Part shown: piece by piece, positions 24,819 to 33,493 of the stretch | How positions within the stretch are numbered: the stretch's first letter is position 1 | Layout of the letters: every line of letters starts with the position of its first letter | Assembly: GCF_036321025.1 (NCBI RefSeq) | Contig: NZ_JAZAPB010000001.1 | Span: 1-64,000 of the forward strand | Direction of reading: 5' to 3' | Origin: Alteraurantiacibacter hainanensis | GTDB taxonomy: Bacteria > Pseudomonadota > Alphaproteobacteria > Sphingomonadales > Sphingomonadaceae | DNA: 64,000 nt | Program-made: the position numbers and the translations under genes | The notes under the pieces: generated by a model | Told to the model about the DNA's origin: nothing | The model's input: the letters and a program-made list of their open reading frames with translations, nothing else | The model's database searches: none

Positions 24819-26986
24819 CGGCGACAACGTCTCGCCAGCGCGAGCACGGCAGCGAAACCACTCCGCGCGACGAGCCAGCAAATGGCCTGGTCCGCCGCGC
24901 GGGGCTGGACGTCGATCCCTTGCTCGCCACGTTCATCGAGACGGAGGCCCTGCCCGGCACAGGGATCGACGCCGACCGGTTCTGGTCTGGGCTCGCCGCT
25001 CTGGCGCGGGATTTCACTCCGCAGAACCGCGCGCTGCTGCACCGGCGCGAGGAATTGCAGGACCGGATCGACGCCTGGCATCGCGCCAATCCCGATGCAG
25101 GAACAGGCGTACCCCCGCGTGTGCTGCGCGAGATGGGCTACCTCGTGCCCGAGCCGGACGCTTTCACGATCGGCACGCGCGGCGTCGATGCCGAGATCGC
25201 GCAGGTGGCCGGTCCGCAGCTCGTCGTGCCTGCCATCAACGTCCGCTTCGTACTCAATGCCGTCAATGCCCGCTGGGGCAGTCTCTATGATGCGCTCTAC
25301 GGCACCGATGCCCTCGGCAGCGCGCCTGACGCGCCGGGCTATGACCCCCAGCGCGGCCAGCACGTTATCGCCTGGGCGAAGGCCTTCCTCGACGACGCTG
25401 TCCCGCTCGCCACAGGCACCTGGACCGAGTGGACCGGCGGCCTGCCCAGACTTGCCGACCCCGCACAGCTGGTCGGCACGCTGGGCGACAATCTGCTGCT
25501 GCGGCACAACGGCCTCCACATCGAGATCGTGATCGATCCCGCGCACGAGATCGGCGCCGAAGACATTGCCGGCATTGCCGACATCCGCCTCGAATCCGCG
25601 CTCTCGACGATCGTCGACCTGGAGGATTCGGTGGCCGCAGTGGATGCGGCGGACAAGGTTGCCGCCTATCGCAACTGGCTGGGGGCATTGCGCGGCGATC
25701 TCGTCGCCAGCTTCACCAAGGGCGATGCCAAGGTCGTGCGCACCGCCAATCCCGATCGCACCTACCGCGACCTCGATTGCGACCAGCACGAATTGCGCAG
25801 CCGCAGCCTGCTTCTGGTTCGCAATGTCGGCCACCTGATGACCACGCCGGCCGTGCGCCTGTCCGATGGCAGCGAGATGTTCGAAGGGTTGCTGGATGCT
25901 GCCGTCACGACACTGATCGGGCTGCACGACCTGAAGCGTCTCGGTCGCCTGCAGAACAGCCGCGCGGGTTCGATCTATATCGTGAAGCCCAAGATGCACG
26001 GACCCGAGGAATGCGCCTTCGCCGATCTCCTCTTCGCAGCAGTGGAGGACATGCTCGGCCTGGATCGCAACACCGTGAAGATCGGCGTCATGGACGAGGA
26101 ACGTCGGACCAGCGCCAATCTTGCCGCCTGCATTCATGCGGTGAAGGACCGGATTTTCTTCATCAATACCGGCTTCCTCGACCGAACGGGAGACGAGATC
26201 CATACCTCGATGCTGGCGGGCCCCATGCAGCGCAAGGCCGAGATCAAGCGCGCGGAGTGGATCGCCGCCTACGAGGATCGCAATGTCCAGATCGGCCTCG
26301 CCTGCGGCCTCGCCTGCGGCTTCGCCGGGCGGGCGCAGATCGGCAAGGGCATGTGGGCCGCGCCCGATGCGATGCAGGCCATGCTGGAAGAGAAGATCGG
26401 CCACCCGATGAGCGGCGCAAGCACGGCCTGGGTCCCCTCCCCCACGGCGGCAACGCTTCACGCCACCCACTACCATCGCTGCGACGTCTCCGCGCGCCAG
26501 CAAAATCGCATGGCCGAGCCTCTCGTCCCCGTCGAAAAGCTGCTGACCGTGCCCCTCGCCGAGGAGACCAACTGGACGGGTGAGGAAATCGCCGCCGAAC
26601 TCGACAACAACGTGCAGGGCATCCTTGGCTACATGGTCCGCTGGATCGATGCCGGGATCGGCTGCTCCAAGGTGCCCGACATCAATGACGTGGGCCTGAT
26701 GGAGGACCGCGCCACCCTGCGCATTTCCAGCCAGCACATTGCCAATTGGCTGCATCACGGCGTGATCGACCGGCTGATGCTGGACGAAGCGCTGCACCGC
26801 ATGGCGGCCAGGGTCGATGCCCAGAATGCAGGCGACCCGGCCTATCGCCGGATGACGACCGCTGCCCGCACCTCCATCGCCCTGAATGCGGCGCGCGAAC
26901 TGATCGTGACCGGTACGAAACAGCCGAGCGGCTATACCGAACCGGTCCTCCACCGGGCGCGGGCACTGGCAAAGCAGCGGGATTGA
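24815..26986 (+). CDS. glcB: malate synthase G
   Basis: A 723-residue monomeric enzyme condensing glyoxylate with acetyl-CoA to malate, completing the glyoxylate shunt. Recognisable blocks are STIVDLEDSVAAVDAADK near residue 265-282, IVKPKMHGPEE near 390, MDEERRTSAN near 426 and GKGMWAAPDAM near 512. Length is typical of the G form (about 720). A few poorly conserved residues precede the family start, which is common in alphaproteobacteria. Coupled by ATGA to the 51-residue gene upstream; a terminator follows. Confidence 0.97.
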   Translation: MTATTSRQREHGSETTPRDEPANGLVRRAGLDVDPLLATFIETEALPGTGIDADRFWSGLAALARDFTPQNRALLHRREELQDRIDAWHRANPDAGTGVPPRVLREMGYLVPEPDAFTIGTRGVDAEIAQVAGPQLVVPAINVRFVLNAVNARWGSLYDALYGTDALGSAPDAPGYDPQRGQHVIAWAKAFLDDAVPLATGTWTEWTGGLPRLADPAQLVGTLGDNLLLRHNGLHIEIVIDPAHEIGAEDIAGIADIRLESALSTIVDLEDSVAAVDAADKVAAYRNWLGALRGDLVASFTKGDAKVVRTANPDRTYRDLDCDQHELRSRSLLLVRNVGHLMTTPAVRLSDGSEMFEGLLDAAVTTLIGLHDLKRLGRLQNSRAGSIYIVKPKMHGPEECAFADLLFAAVEDMLGLDRNTVKIGVMDEERRTSANLAACIHAVKDRIFFINTGFLDRTGDEIHTSMLAGPMQRKAEIKRAEWIAAYEDRNVQIGLACGLACGFAGRAQIGKGMWAAPDAMQAMLEEKIGHPMSGASTAWVPSPTAATLHATHYHRCDVSARQQNRMAEPLVPVEKLLTVPLAEETNWTGEEIAAELDNNVQGILGYMVRWIDAGIGCSKVPDINDVGLMEDRATLRISSQHIANWLHHGVIDRLMLDEALHRMAARVDAQNAGDPAYRRMTTAARTSIALNAARELIVTGTKQPSGYTEPVLHRARALAKQRD

Positions 26987-27001
26987 GAGCCGGAGAGGGG
27001 G

Positions 27002-27040
27002 AAGACGGCCGTCGCGGGAAACCTTGCGGCGGTCGTCTTT
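27002..27040 (+). terminator. hairpin after glcB
   Basis: Fourteen-base arms, 27002-27015 and 27026-27039, pair with two G-U positions and end in TCTTT. The T-run is short, but the position 15 bases after the glcB stop fits transcription end of the aceA-glcB operon. Confidence 0.6.
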
Positions 27041-27065
27041 CGGCTGGTCTTCTTGTGAGCGGCGG

Positions 27066-27151
27066 TGGTGGACAGGGCTGGATTCGAACCAGCGTACGCT
27101 TGCGCGGGCAGATTTACAGTCTGCTGCCTTTAACCACTCGGCCACCTGTCC
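27066..27151 (-). tRNA. tRNA-Tyr (GTA)
   Basis: A class II tRNA on the minus strand with acceptor GGACAGG/CCTGTCC, A73 and an encoded CCA. The anticodon loop ACTGTAAAT carries anticodon GTA, and a long variable arm (CCCGCGCAAGCGTACG region) is present, as tRNA-Tyr requires. The T-arm has TTCGAAT. Confidence 0.97.
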
Positions 27152-27304
27152 ATACCGATGCCGGAAAGCGGGCTTTCGCCTGCCTAGATACGCTCCTGCC
27201 AAAAGGAGCCGTCCGACCGAGAGGCGGCTCTTTGGCGAAGCGTCGCTTGCCTGTCAATGGGCGGGCTGGCAGGAGGCGCCAAAGTTTCCAGGAGACAAGC
27301 CGAT

Positions 27305-28102
27305 ATGGCCAAGAAGGACAAGCGAGCACTGCGCGGGCGCGCGGGACGGATGCAGGGCGGTCGCGGTTCCGGGCGCGCGGCCAAGGGCCACGTTCGCCTT
27401 TGGGGTCGTCACGCCGTGGAAGCGGCGCTGATGAATCCGCGCCGCCAGCATCGCAAGCTGTGGGCGACGCGTGAGGGAATCGAATCGCTCGACGGTGAAC
27501 TGCCGGCCGACTTTCCGGTGGAATATGCCGACGTCACCGACCTGGCGCGGCTGGTGGCCAAGGATGCGCCGCACCAGGGCCTGGTGCTCGATTGCGAGCC
27601 GCTGGAAGACCTTCACCTGGACGATGTGCTGGATGGCGATCCGGCGCGTCCGCTGGTGGTGCTCGACCAGGTCACCGATCCGCACAATGTCGGCGCCCTC
27701 CTTCGCTCGGCCGCGGCCTTCGATGCTGCCGCGATCATCACCCAGGATCGCCATGCCCCGCCCGAAGGCGGCGTGATCGGCAAGTCCGCATCGGGGGCGC
27801 TGGAAGTGGTGCCCTGGGTGCGCGTGGTGAACCTTTCCCGCGCGCTGGAGGACATCGCGGCTGCCGGTTACTGGCGCATCGGCCTTGCCGGAGAAGCGGA
27901 GGCGACACTGGCCGAGGCGCTTCCTGCCGGACCTGTCGCGCTGGTGCTGGGTGCCGAGGGCGAAGGCATGCGCCACAACGTCGCGCAGCATTGCGACGCC
28001 CTCGCCCGCCTCCCGATCAGCGAGGCAATGGAGAGCCTCAACGTATCCAATGCAGGAGCAATTGCGCTATATGCGATAGCGACACGCAATCGGGGGGAAT
28101 GA
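27305..28102 (+). CDS. rlmB: TrmH-family rRNA 2'-O-methyltransferase (RlmB-like)
   Basis: A 265-residue SPOUT methyltransferase. The three family motifs are visible: NVGALLRSAAAF (motif 1), VLGAEGEGM (motif 2) and LPISEAMESLNVSNAGAI (motif 3), which form the deep-knot SAM site. RlmB methylates G2251 of 23S rRNA; other TrmH relatives act on tRNA, so the exact target is a family-level inference. The first 40 residues are basic and Arg/Gly-rich, likely an RNA-binding tail. The frame is open upstream, but the ATG at 27305 has AGGAG at good distance. A lipoprotein gene follows after three bases. Confidence 0.9.
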   Translation: MAKKDKRALRGRAGRMQGGRGSGRAAKGHVRLWGRHAVEAALMNPRRQHRKLWATREGIESLDGELPADFPVEYADVTDLARLVAKDAPHQGLVLDCEPLEDLHLDDVLDGDPARPLVVLDQVTDPHNVGALLRSAAAFDAAAIITQDRHAPPEGGVIGKSASGALEVVPWVRVVNLSRALEDIAAAGYWRIGLAGEAEATLAEALPAGPVALVLGAEGEGMRHNVAQHCDALARLPISEAMESLNVSNAGAIALYAIATRNRGE

Positions 28103-28105
28103 TCG

Positions 28106-28924
28106 ATGAAATTCACGCGCCTTGCGGCCGGAGCCACTCTGCTGGCCTCCACCGCCATGCTGTCCGGCTGCCTGTTCCAGCCGGGCACGTTCGATTCGAC
28201 GCTTCAGATCGGTGCCGACCGGGATTTCACCTTCTCTTACCAGGGTGAAATCGTCCTGGCCGGTCTCACCCAGCTGGCGGAGATGGCGCAGGAGGCCGAG
28301 GGCGAGGAGCCTTGCCGCGACGAGGCCAGCGGCAAGGAGCGACCCTGCACCCAGGAAGAACTAGACGAGCGCGCCCGCGAGAATGAAATGGGCCGGCAGA
28401 TGATGGAAGGCATGATCGGCGGTATCGACATGTCCGACGAGGAACAGGTCGCGCAGATGACCGCGATGCTGGAACGGCAGGCCGGCTGGCACAGCGTGGA
28501 GGTGGTCGAGGAAGGCGTCTTCCTCGTGGACTTCTCGATCACGAGCACACTGGGTCACGACTTCGATTTCCCCACGTTCGAGGACATGCCCATGTCCAAC
28601 GCTTTCGTCTCCGTCCGGCTGCGCGACGACGGCCGTGCGCGCATTGCGGCCCCCGGCTTCGCGCCGACTGGCGGCAACCCCATGGGTGCGATGATGATGG
28701 GCATGTTCGGCGCGATGAGCGAGATGGGCGAACAGGCTGACGATACCCCGCAGATCGAGATGCGCCCGGTCGACGGAACCTTCCGCATCATTACCGACGC
28801 GCGAATCCTGGCCAACAATACCGACGAGGGACCGACGGATGATCCGCGCGGCCAGGTGCTCACGTGGAATATCGATGCCAACAGCATGGCGGCACCGACT
28901 GCGCTGATCGAATTCGCCGAGTAG
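28106..28924 (+). CDS. hypothetical lipoprotein, 272 aa
   Basis: The N-terminus is a clear lipoprotein signal peptide with lipobox LSGC (Cys22). The mature protein has a Met-rich, acidic middle region (about residues 55-110, with QMMEGMIGGIDMSDEEQ) and a second Met/Gly-rich stretch near 195-210 (GAMMMGMFGAM), flanked by beta-type segments. I recognise no named domain. Residue 28 onwards of the mature part (FDSTLQIGADRDFTFSYQG) suggests a beta-sandwich start. Two cysteines near residues 71 and 81 could form a disulphide. It starts three bases after rlmB, so it is probably co-transcribed with it. Confidence 0.72.
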   Translation: MKFTRLAAGATLLASTAMLSGCLFQPGTFDSTLQIGADRDFTFSYQGEIVLAGLTQLAEMAQEAEGEEPCRDEASGKERPCTQEELDERARENEMGRQMMEGMIGGIDMSDEEQVAQMTAMLERQAGWHSVEVVEEGVFLVDFSITSTLGHDFDFPTFEDMPMSNAFVSVRLRDDGRARIAAPGFAPTGGNPMGAMMMGMFGAMSEMGEQADDTPQIEMRPVDGTFRIITDARILANNTDEGPTDDPRGQVLTWNIDANSMAAPTALIEFAE

Positions 28925-28945
28925 GAAACACCCGGCCCGGACATG

Positions 28946-28972
28946 AAAAGGGCCGCCCCGCAGGACGGCCCC
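28946..28972 (-). terminator. intrinsic terminator after the HU gene
   Basis: On the minus strand a GC-rich stem, GGGCCG…CGGCCC, is followed by CTTTTC about 37 bases after the HU stop. The hairpin can also serve the convergent plus-strand lipoprotein gene. Confidence 0.7.
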
Positions 28973-29008
28973 ATCTCACCTGACCCGTTCGGGTCGGCAA
29001 GCGTTACG

Positions 29009-29281
29009 TCAGTTCACCGCGTCCTTCAGACCCTTGCCGGCCTTGAACTTCGGCTGGGTGGATGCCTTGATCGTCATCGGTTCGCCGGTGCGCGGGTTGC
29101 GGCCCGTCGAGGCCTTGCGCTTGGCGACCGAGAAAGTGCCGAAACCGACGAGGCGAACTTCGTCGCCCTTCGACAGCGTGCCGGTGATGGTGTCGAAAAC
29201 AGCTTCGACGGCCTTGGTCGCGTCGTTGCGCGACAGGCCACTGGAATCCGCGACCGCGCCGATCAGTTCGTTCTTGTTCAT
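29009..29281 (-). CDS. hup: HU-family DNA-binding protein
   Basis: A 90-residue nucleoid protein that bends DNA without strong sequence preference. The start MNKNELIGAVAD and the DNA-clasping arm GFGTFSVAKRKASTGRNPRTG (read in parts, residues 46-66) are diagnostic; Pro63 is the intercalating proline position. Upstream in-frame residues are not part of the protein, because the ATG at 29281 gives the conserved start. It lies 238 bases downstream of lon on the same strand, the common lon-hupB order. Confidence 0.97.
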   Translation of the reverse strand: MNKNELIGAVADSSGLSRNDATKAVEAVFDTITGTLSKGDEVRLVGFGTFSVAKRKASTGRNPRTGEPMTIKASTQPKFKAGKGLKDAVN

Positions 29282-29519
29282 GTTCTGGAGAACCCCCTCA
29301 TTTTCTATACTCGAGACGAAATTCGTGAATCGCTCTGCGATGACGGGAATTGAGCGAGTTTTCCGGGCTCTGTCAAAGGCAAAGCCGGTCGGAAAGCGGG
29401 ATTTTCGGGACAGCACGACGCATTATCTCGCCGGATTGCCCAAATGTTGCCTCCGCGCCTTCAAAAAGCGCCGATGGACAATTGGCCAGCAGGCTTGCGG
29501 CCCGCCGAATCCCGCCGAC

Positions 29520-31907
29520 TCAGTGCGCGGTCGTGACCGGCGGATCTCCCGCGTGGCCATGCGGCTGGCTGGCCAGATCGTCCGCCTCGGTCCATTCGAT
29601 CGGCGCCGGCAGCGCCGTTAGGGCATGCTCCAGCACCTGGTCGACGTGACTGACGGGGATGATCTCCAGGCCTTCCTTCACGTTGTCGGGAATTTCGGCG
29701 AGGTCCTTCTCGTTCTCTTCCGGGATCAGCACCGTCTTGATGCCGCCACGCAGCGCCGCCAGCAGCTTTTCCTTCAGGCCACCGATGGCCAGAACGCGCC
29801 CGCGCAGGGTCACTTCGCCGGTCATGGCCACGTCGGGTCGCACCGCGATGCCCGTGAGGGTGGAAACGATGGAGGTGACCATGCCGATACCCGCGCTCGG
29901 GCCGTCCTTGGGAACGGCACCCTCGGGCAAGTGGATATGGATGTTCTTGCGCTGGAAGATGCTGGGCTTGATGCCGTAGGCCGGCGCACGCGCCTTCACG
30001 AAACTGAAGGCGGCGGCGACGCTCTCGTTCATCACGTCGCCCAGCTTGCCGGTCGTCTTCGCCTCGCCCTTGCCGGGCGTGGTGACGCTTTCGATGGTCA
30101 GCAGCTCGCCGCCCACCGATGTCCAGGCAAGGCCGGTCACTGCGCCAACCTGCGCCTCTTCCTCCGAGATGCCGTGCTTGAACCTGCGCACGCCCATGAA
30201 GTCGCCGAGGTTCTCGGGCGTGATGGTCACGCTCTCGACTTCCTTCTCGAGGATCTTGCGAAGGCTCTTGCGGCAAAGCTTGGCGATCTCGCGCTCCAGC
30301 GTACGCACGCCGGCCTCGCGGGTGTAATAGCGGATCAGGTCGCGCAGACCGGCCTCGGTCAGCTCGAATTCGCCTTCCTTCAGCCCGTGGTCGCTCACCT
30401 GCTTGTCGATCAGGTGGCGCTTTGCGATCTCGACCTTCTCGTCCTCCGTGTAGCCTTCCAGCCGGATGATCTCCATCCGGTCCAGCAGCGGCTGCGGTAG
30501 GTTGAGGCTGTTCGCCGTCGTGACGAACATGATGTCCGACAGGTCGATATCGAGTTCGAGGTAGTGATCCTGGAACTTGTTGTTCTGTTCGGGGTCCAGC
30601 ACCTCCAGCAGAGCGGAGGCGGGATCGCCGCGGAAATCCTGGCCCAGCTTGTCGATCTCGTCGAGCAGGAACAGCGGATTGCTGGTGCCGGCCTTCTTCA
30701 GGTTTGATACGATCTTGCCCGGGAGCGAGCCGATGTAGGTGCGGCGGTGACCGCGGATCTCGGCCTCGTCACGCACGCCGCCCAGCGACTGGCGGATGAA
30801 CTCGCGCCCGGTCGCCTTGGCGATGGACTTGCCGAGGCTGGTCTTGCCGACACCGGGAGGGCCGACGAGGCACAGGATCGGCCCCTTCAGCTTGTTGGTG
30901 CGCGCCTGGACGGCGAGGTATTCGACGATGCGATCCTTCACCTTTTCGAGCGCGTAGTGATCGGCATCCAGCACTTCCTGCGCCTTGCCGATATCCTTCT
31001 TCAGCTTGCTCTTCTTGCCCCACGGCAGGCCCAGCAGCACCTCGAGGTAGTTGCGAACAACGGTCGCCTCGGCGCTCATCGGTTGCATGGAACGCAGCTT
31101 CTTCAGCTCGCTTTCGGCCTTGGCACGGGCTTCCTTGGAGAGCTTCGTCTCCTCGATCTGGCGCGCCAGTTCGCCCAGCTCGTCGCCGTACTCGCCCTCG
31201 CCGCCAAGCTCGGACTGGATCGCCTTCAGCTGCTCGTTGAGGTAATATTCGCGCTGGGTCTTCTCCATCTGCCGCTTCACGCGGCCGCGGATCTTCTTTT
31301 CCACCTGCAGGACGGAAAGCTCGCCCTCCATCACGGAGAACACCATTTCCAGACGCTTCAGAGCATCGGCCTCGGCGAGCAGTTGCTGCTTGGTTTCGAC
31401 CTTGGCGGCAAGGTTCGCGGCAATGGCATCGGCCAGACGACCGGCGTCGTCGATGGCTTCCAGCTCTTCCTCAAGCTCGTCGGACATCTTCTTGTTCGAC
31501 TTGGCATATTCGGTGAACTGGCCCAGCGCGCTGCGCATCATGGCGGACACCTCGGTGCCGCTGGCGGTGGATTCCTCCACCTGCTCGGTCTGCGCCATCA
31601 CGAAATCGTCGGACAGGCGCATCTCGGTCATCTTCGCGCGGAACTGCCCTTCCACAAGCACGCGCACGGTGCCGTCGGGCAGTTTCAGCATCTGCAGCAC
31701 CTGTGCCACCACGCCCAGGTCGTAGAGGTCGTCCGCCTCCGGATCGTCGCACGCAGGATCGATCTGGGCGACGAGGAAGATATCCTTGCCGTTCTCCATC
31801 GCCGCTTCCAGCGCCGCTACCGACTTGTCGCGCCCCACGAACAGGGGAACGACCATGCCGGGAAAGACGACGATGTCGCGCAGGGGAAGAAGGGGAAATG
31901 CAGTCAT
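29520..31907 (-). CDS. lon: ATP-dependent protease Lon
   Basis: A 795-residue AAA+ serine protease degrading misfolded and regulatory proteins in the cytoplasm. The N-terminal substrate domain begins FPLLPLRDIVVFPGM; Walker A is GPPGVGKT with Lys355; Walker B (FLLDEIDKLG) follows; and the catalytic dyad is Ser671 in PKDGPSAGIGM and Lys714 in GGLKEKLLAA. The ATG at 31907 is chosen over an upstream in-frame ATG because the conserved N-terminus starts there. Residues after about 780 are a short poorly conserved tail. A promoter candidate lies at 31938-31966. Confidence 0.98.
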   Translation of the reverse strand: MTAFPLLPLRDIVVFPGMVVPLFVGRDKSVAALEAAMENGKDIFLVAQIDPACDDPEADDLYDLGVVAQVLQMLKLPDGTVRVLVEGQFRAKMTEMRLSDDFVMAQTEQVEESTASGTEVSAMMRSALGQFTEYAKSNKKMSDELEEELEAIDDAGRLADAIAANLAAKVETKQQLLAEADALKRLEMVFSVMEGELSVLQVEKKIRGRVKRQMEKTQREYYLNEQLKAIQSELGGEGEYGDELGELARQIEETKLSKEARAKAESELKKLRSMQPMSAEATVVRNYLEVLLGLPWGKKSKLKKDIGKAQEVLDADHYALEKVKDRIVEYLAVQARTNKLKGPILCLVGPPGVGKTSLGKSIAKATGREFIRQSLGGVRDEAEIRGHRRTYIGSLPGKIVSNLKKAGTSNPLFLLDEIDKLGQDFRGDPASALLEVLDPEQNNKFQDHYLELDIDLSDIMFVTTANSLNLPQPLLDRMEIIRLEGYTEDEKVEIAKRHLIDKQVSDHGLKEGEFELTEAGLRDLIRYYTREAGVRTLEREIAKLCRKSLRKILEKEVESVTITPENLGDFMGVRRFKHGISEEEAQVGAVTGLAWTSVGGELLTIESVTTPGKGEAKTTGKLGDVMNESVAAAFSFVKARAPAYGIKPSIFQRKNIHIHLPEGAVPKDGPSAGIGMVTSIVSTLTGIAVRPDVAMTGEVTLRGRVLAIGGLKEKLLAALRGGIKTVLIPEENEKDLAEIPDNVKEGLEIIPVSHVDQVLEHALTALPAPIEWTEADDLASQPHGHAGDPPVTTAH

Positions 31908-31937
31908 TTGAAATTCCGTAATTCTGGGTTGGAACGG

Positions 31938-31966
31938 AATATGGGCATGACCCGCCAAGGCTGCAA
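31938..31966 (-). promoter_or_regulatory. candidate promoter of lon
   Basis: On the minus strand TTGCAG (31966-31961) and CATATT (31943-31938) are 17 bases apart, giving a leader of about 25 bases before the lon ATG. The -10 region CCATATT also resembles alphaproteobacterial heat-shock (RpoH) promoters, which would suit lon, but the -35 box is a poor RpoH match. The rest of the 249-base gap holds no gene that I can see. Confidence 0.35.
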
Positions 31967-32156
31967 CGTCGGCTTTGTGCTTAGGGGTGGATAGCTAATG
32001 TGGAACACATGGAACACTGTCCTGAGGGGGAAATTCCGGGGTATTGCGGCGAGCACACATGAAGGCAGGGGCGATCCGCGAATTACCGGCATTACTCGGC
32101 CCTCGCATAATCTGATGGCAGTAGGAAAAGGCCTCCCCCGGCGACGGTTGGCTCTC

Positions 32157-33089
32157 CTATCCTATCGTGTAGATGACCCGCGTCACCCAATAGCTGGCGA
32201 TCGGCTCGCCATTGCCGGCGATGGCCGATTCGAACCGCGCATGGCGTAGCAGCATTTCGCATGCCAACTCATCGAATGTCGGTTCGTTGAGAGAGTTCTG
32301 GACGGCGCAATCGCTCGGCCTTCCGCTCTCGTCCACGGTCAGGCGGATATTCACGATGGCCTGCTCCCCGCGGTAGAGCATGTCCCTAGGGTATTCTTCC
32401 TGCAGACGCCTGGCCCAGCTTTCGATTTCGAGAGGCCGGACGCGGCGAACAAGGCTCTTGTGCGCCTCCGCATCGATCCCCCAGTGGGTCAGCAGCTCGT
32501 CCATGCAGGTACGCATAGCATTCATCGGTGATCGCATCTCGCCCGTTTCGAGAACGAAATCCTCGTTGAACGCACGGCCGACGGCCAGACCGGTGATCTC
32601 GTTCTCACGCTCTTCGCGTCGCTCCTGCGTAATCGCGAGATCGACACCCTGCGTCACGGTCAGCTGGGTATCGAGACGCCGTTCCTCCGCTGTGAGAATG
32701 CCGATCTGCGAAATGTAGCCTTCGCCATACCCGTCGATAGCGATAGGCATCGGCCGCCCGTGATCGTGAGGTTCGCTGTCGGGAATGAAGTTCGCGGTAA
32801 CGCCGCGGCTGCTGCGGAAGGAAAACCCGCGGTCGCTTCGGCGCAAATCATCGCTGGAAACGATCAGCTGCATCGCTTCACCGGGCTGGTATTGCCGCAG
32901 TTCGAGATAGACCTGCTGCCCCTCCTCCCCGAACAGGCTTCGCAGCGCGCAGCTATCCTGGGCATAGTCCATGACCCACGGCCCCGTCTTGGGAAGCCGC
33001 AGCCAGTCGTCGTATTGCGCGTGGGCCGCAGAAAGCGGCAGAACCGCCAGCACCAGCGCAGACAGCGCCCTGCACTCGAAAATACCCAT
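32157..33089 (-). CDS. exported protein with TonB-like C-terminal domain
   Basis: A 310-residue protein with a Sec signal peptide (residues 1-24, cut after SAAHA). The C-terminal 90 residues resemble the TonB C-terminal domain: YRGEQAIVNIRLTVDESGRPSDCAV, then a Cys (ELACEMLLRHARFE) and a final strand YWVTRVIYTIG. It lacks the N-terminal anchor and Pro-rich spacer of true TonB, so it is a periplasmic protein borrowing this fold rather than an energy transducer. The N-terminal two thirds (beta-rich, with an acidic, charged helix near 185-200) match no family I know. The frame is open upstream, but the ATG at 33089 gives the signal peptide. Confidence 0.7.
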   Translation of the reverse strand: MGIFECRALSALVLAVLPLSAAHAQYDDWLRLPKTGPWVMDYAQDSCALRSLFGEEGQQVYLELRQYQPGEAMQLIVSSDDLRRSDRGFSFRSSRGVTANFIPDSEPHDHGRPMPIAIDGYGEGYISQIGILTAEERRLDTQLTVTQGVDLAITQERREERENEITGLAVGRAFNEDFVLETGEMRSPMNAMRTCMDELLTHWGIDAEAHKSLVRRVRPLEIESWARRLQEEYPRDMLYRGEQAIVNIRLTVDESGRPSDCAVQNSLNEPTFDELACEMLLRHARFESAIAGNGEPIASYWVTRVIYTIG

Positions 33090-33129
33090 CACGCCCTTCC
33101 CCAACGGCGTCAGTCCTGCAGAGTTCGAC

Positions 33130-33471
33130 CTACCCCATACCCGGCAGGTTGAATCCCGGCGGCAGGCCCAGGCCCTGCTGCATTTCGGCCATGTGTTCGC
33201 CCGCCTTGCGGTCCGCCTTGTCGCGGGCATCGTTGAAGGCGGCGGTCACCAGGTCTTCCAGGATCGCCTTTTCCTCTTCCTTGAACAGGCTGTCGTCGAT
33301 GGAGACGCCGAGGATGCGGCCCCGCGCGCTGGCGCGCACTTTCACCAAGCCGCCGCCGGCGCTGCCTTCCACCTCGATCTGGTCCAGCTTCACCTGCGCA
33401 TCGTTCATCTGCTGTTGGATCTTCTGCGCCGCTTCCTGCGCGGCCTTCATCATTTCTTCCATGTTCTGCAT
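33130..33471 (-). CDS. ybaB: YbaB/EbfC nucleoid-associated protein
   Basis: A 113-residue dimeric DNA-binding protein. The helical N-terminus (MEEMMKAAQEAAQKIQQQM) and the conserved core VEGSAGGGLVKV followed by ILGVSIDD are characteristic. A Gly/Pro-rich end (LGLPPGFNLPGMG) is also typical. It follows dnaX after 22 bases, the classical dnaX-ybaB operon; recR, often third, is not present here. Confidence 0.96.
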   Translation of the reverse strand: MQNMEEMMKAAQEAAQKIQQQMNDAQVKLDQIEVEGSAGGGLVKVRASARGRILGVSIDDSLFKEEEKAILEDLVTAAFNDARDKADRKAGEHMAEMQQGLGLPPGFNLPGMG

Positions 33472-33493
33472 GTGGTCTCTCCTTGGGGGGCTA

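Noticed and set aside
24629..27202. An 857-residue open frame on the minus strand opposite glcB
   Set aside because: It covers glcB, which is clearly coding on the plus strand, and runs through the tRNA-Tyr gene. Its composition is Gly/Arg/Ala-rich without domains, as expected for antisense frames in high-GC DNA.
31990..32030. GAAC-N5-GAAC upstream of lon as an SOS box
   Set aside because: The spacing is five rather than seven bases, so it does not fit the LexA operator.
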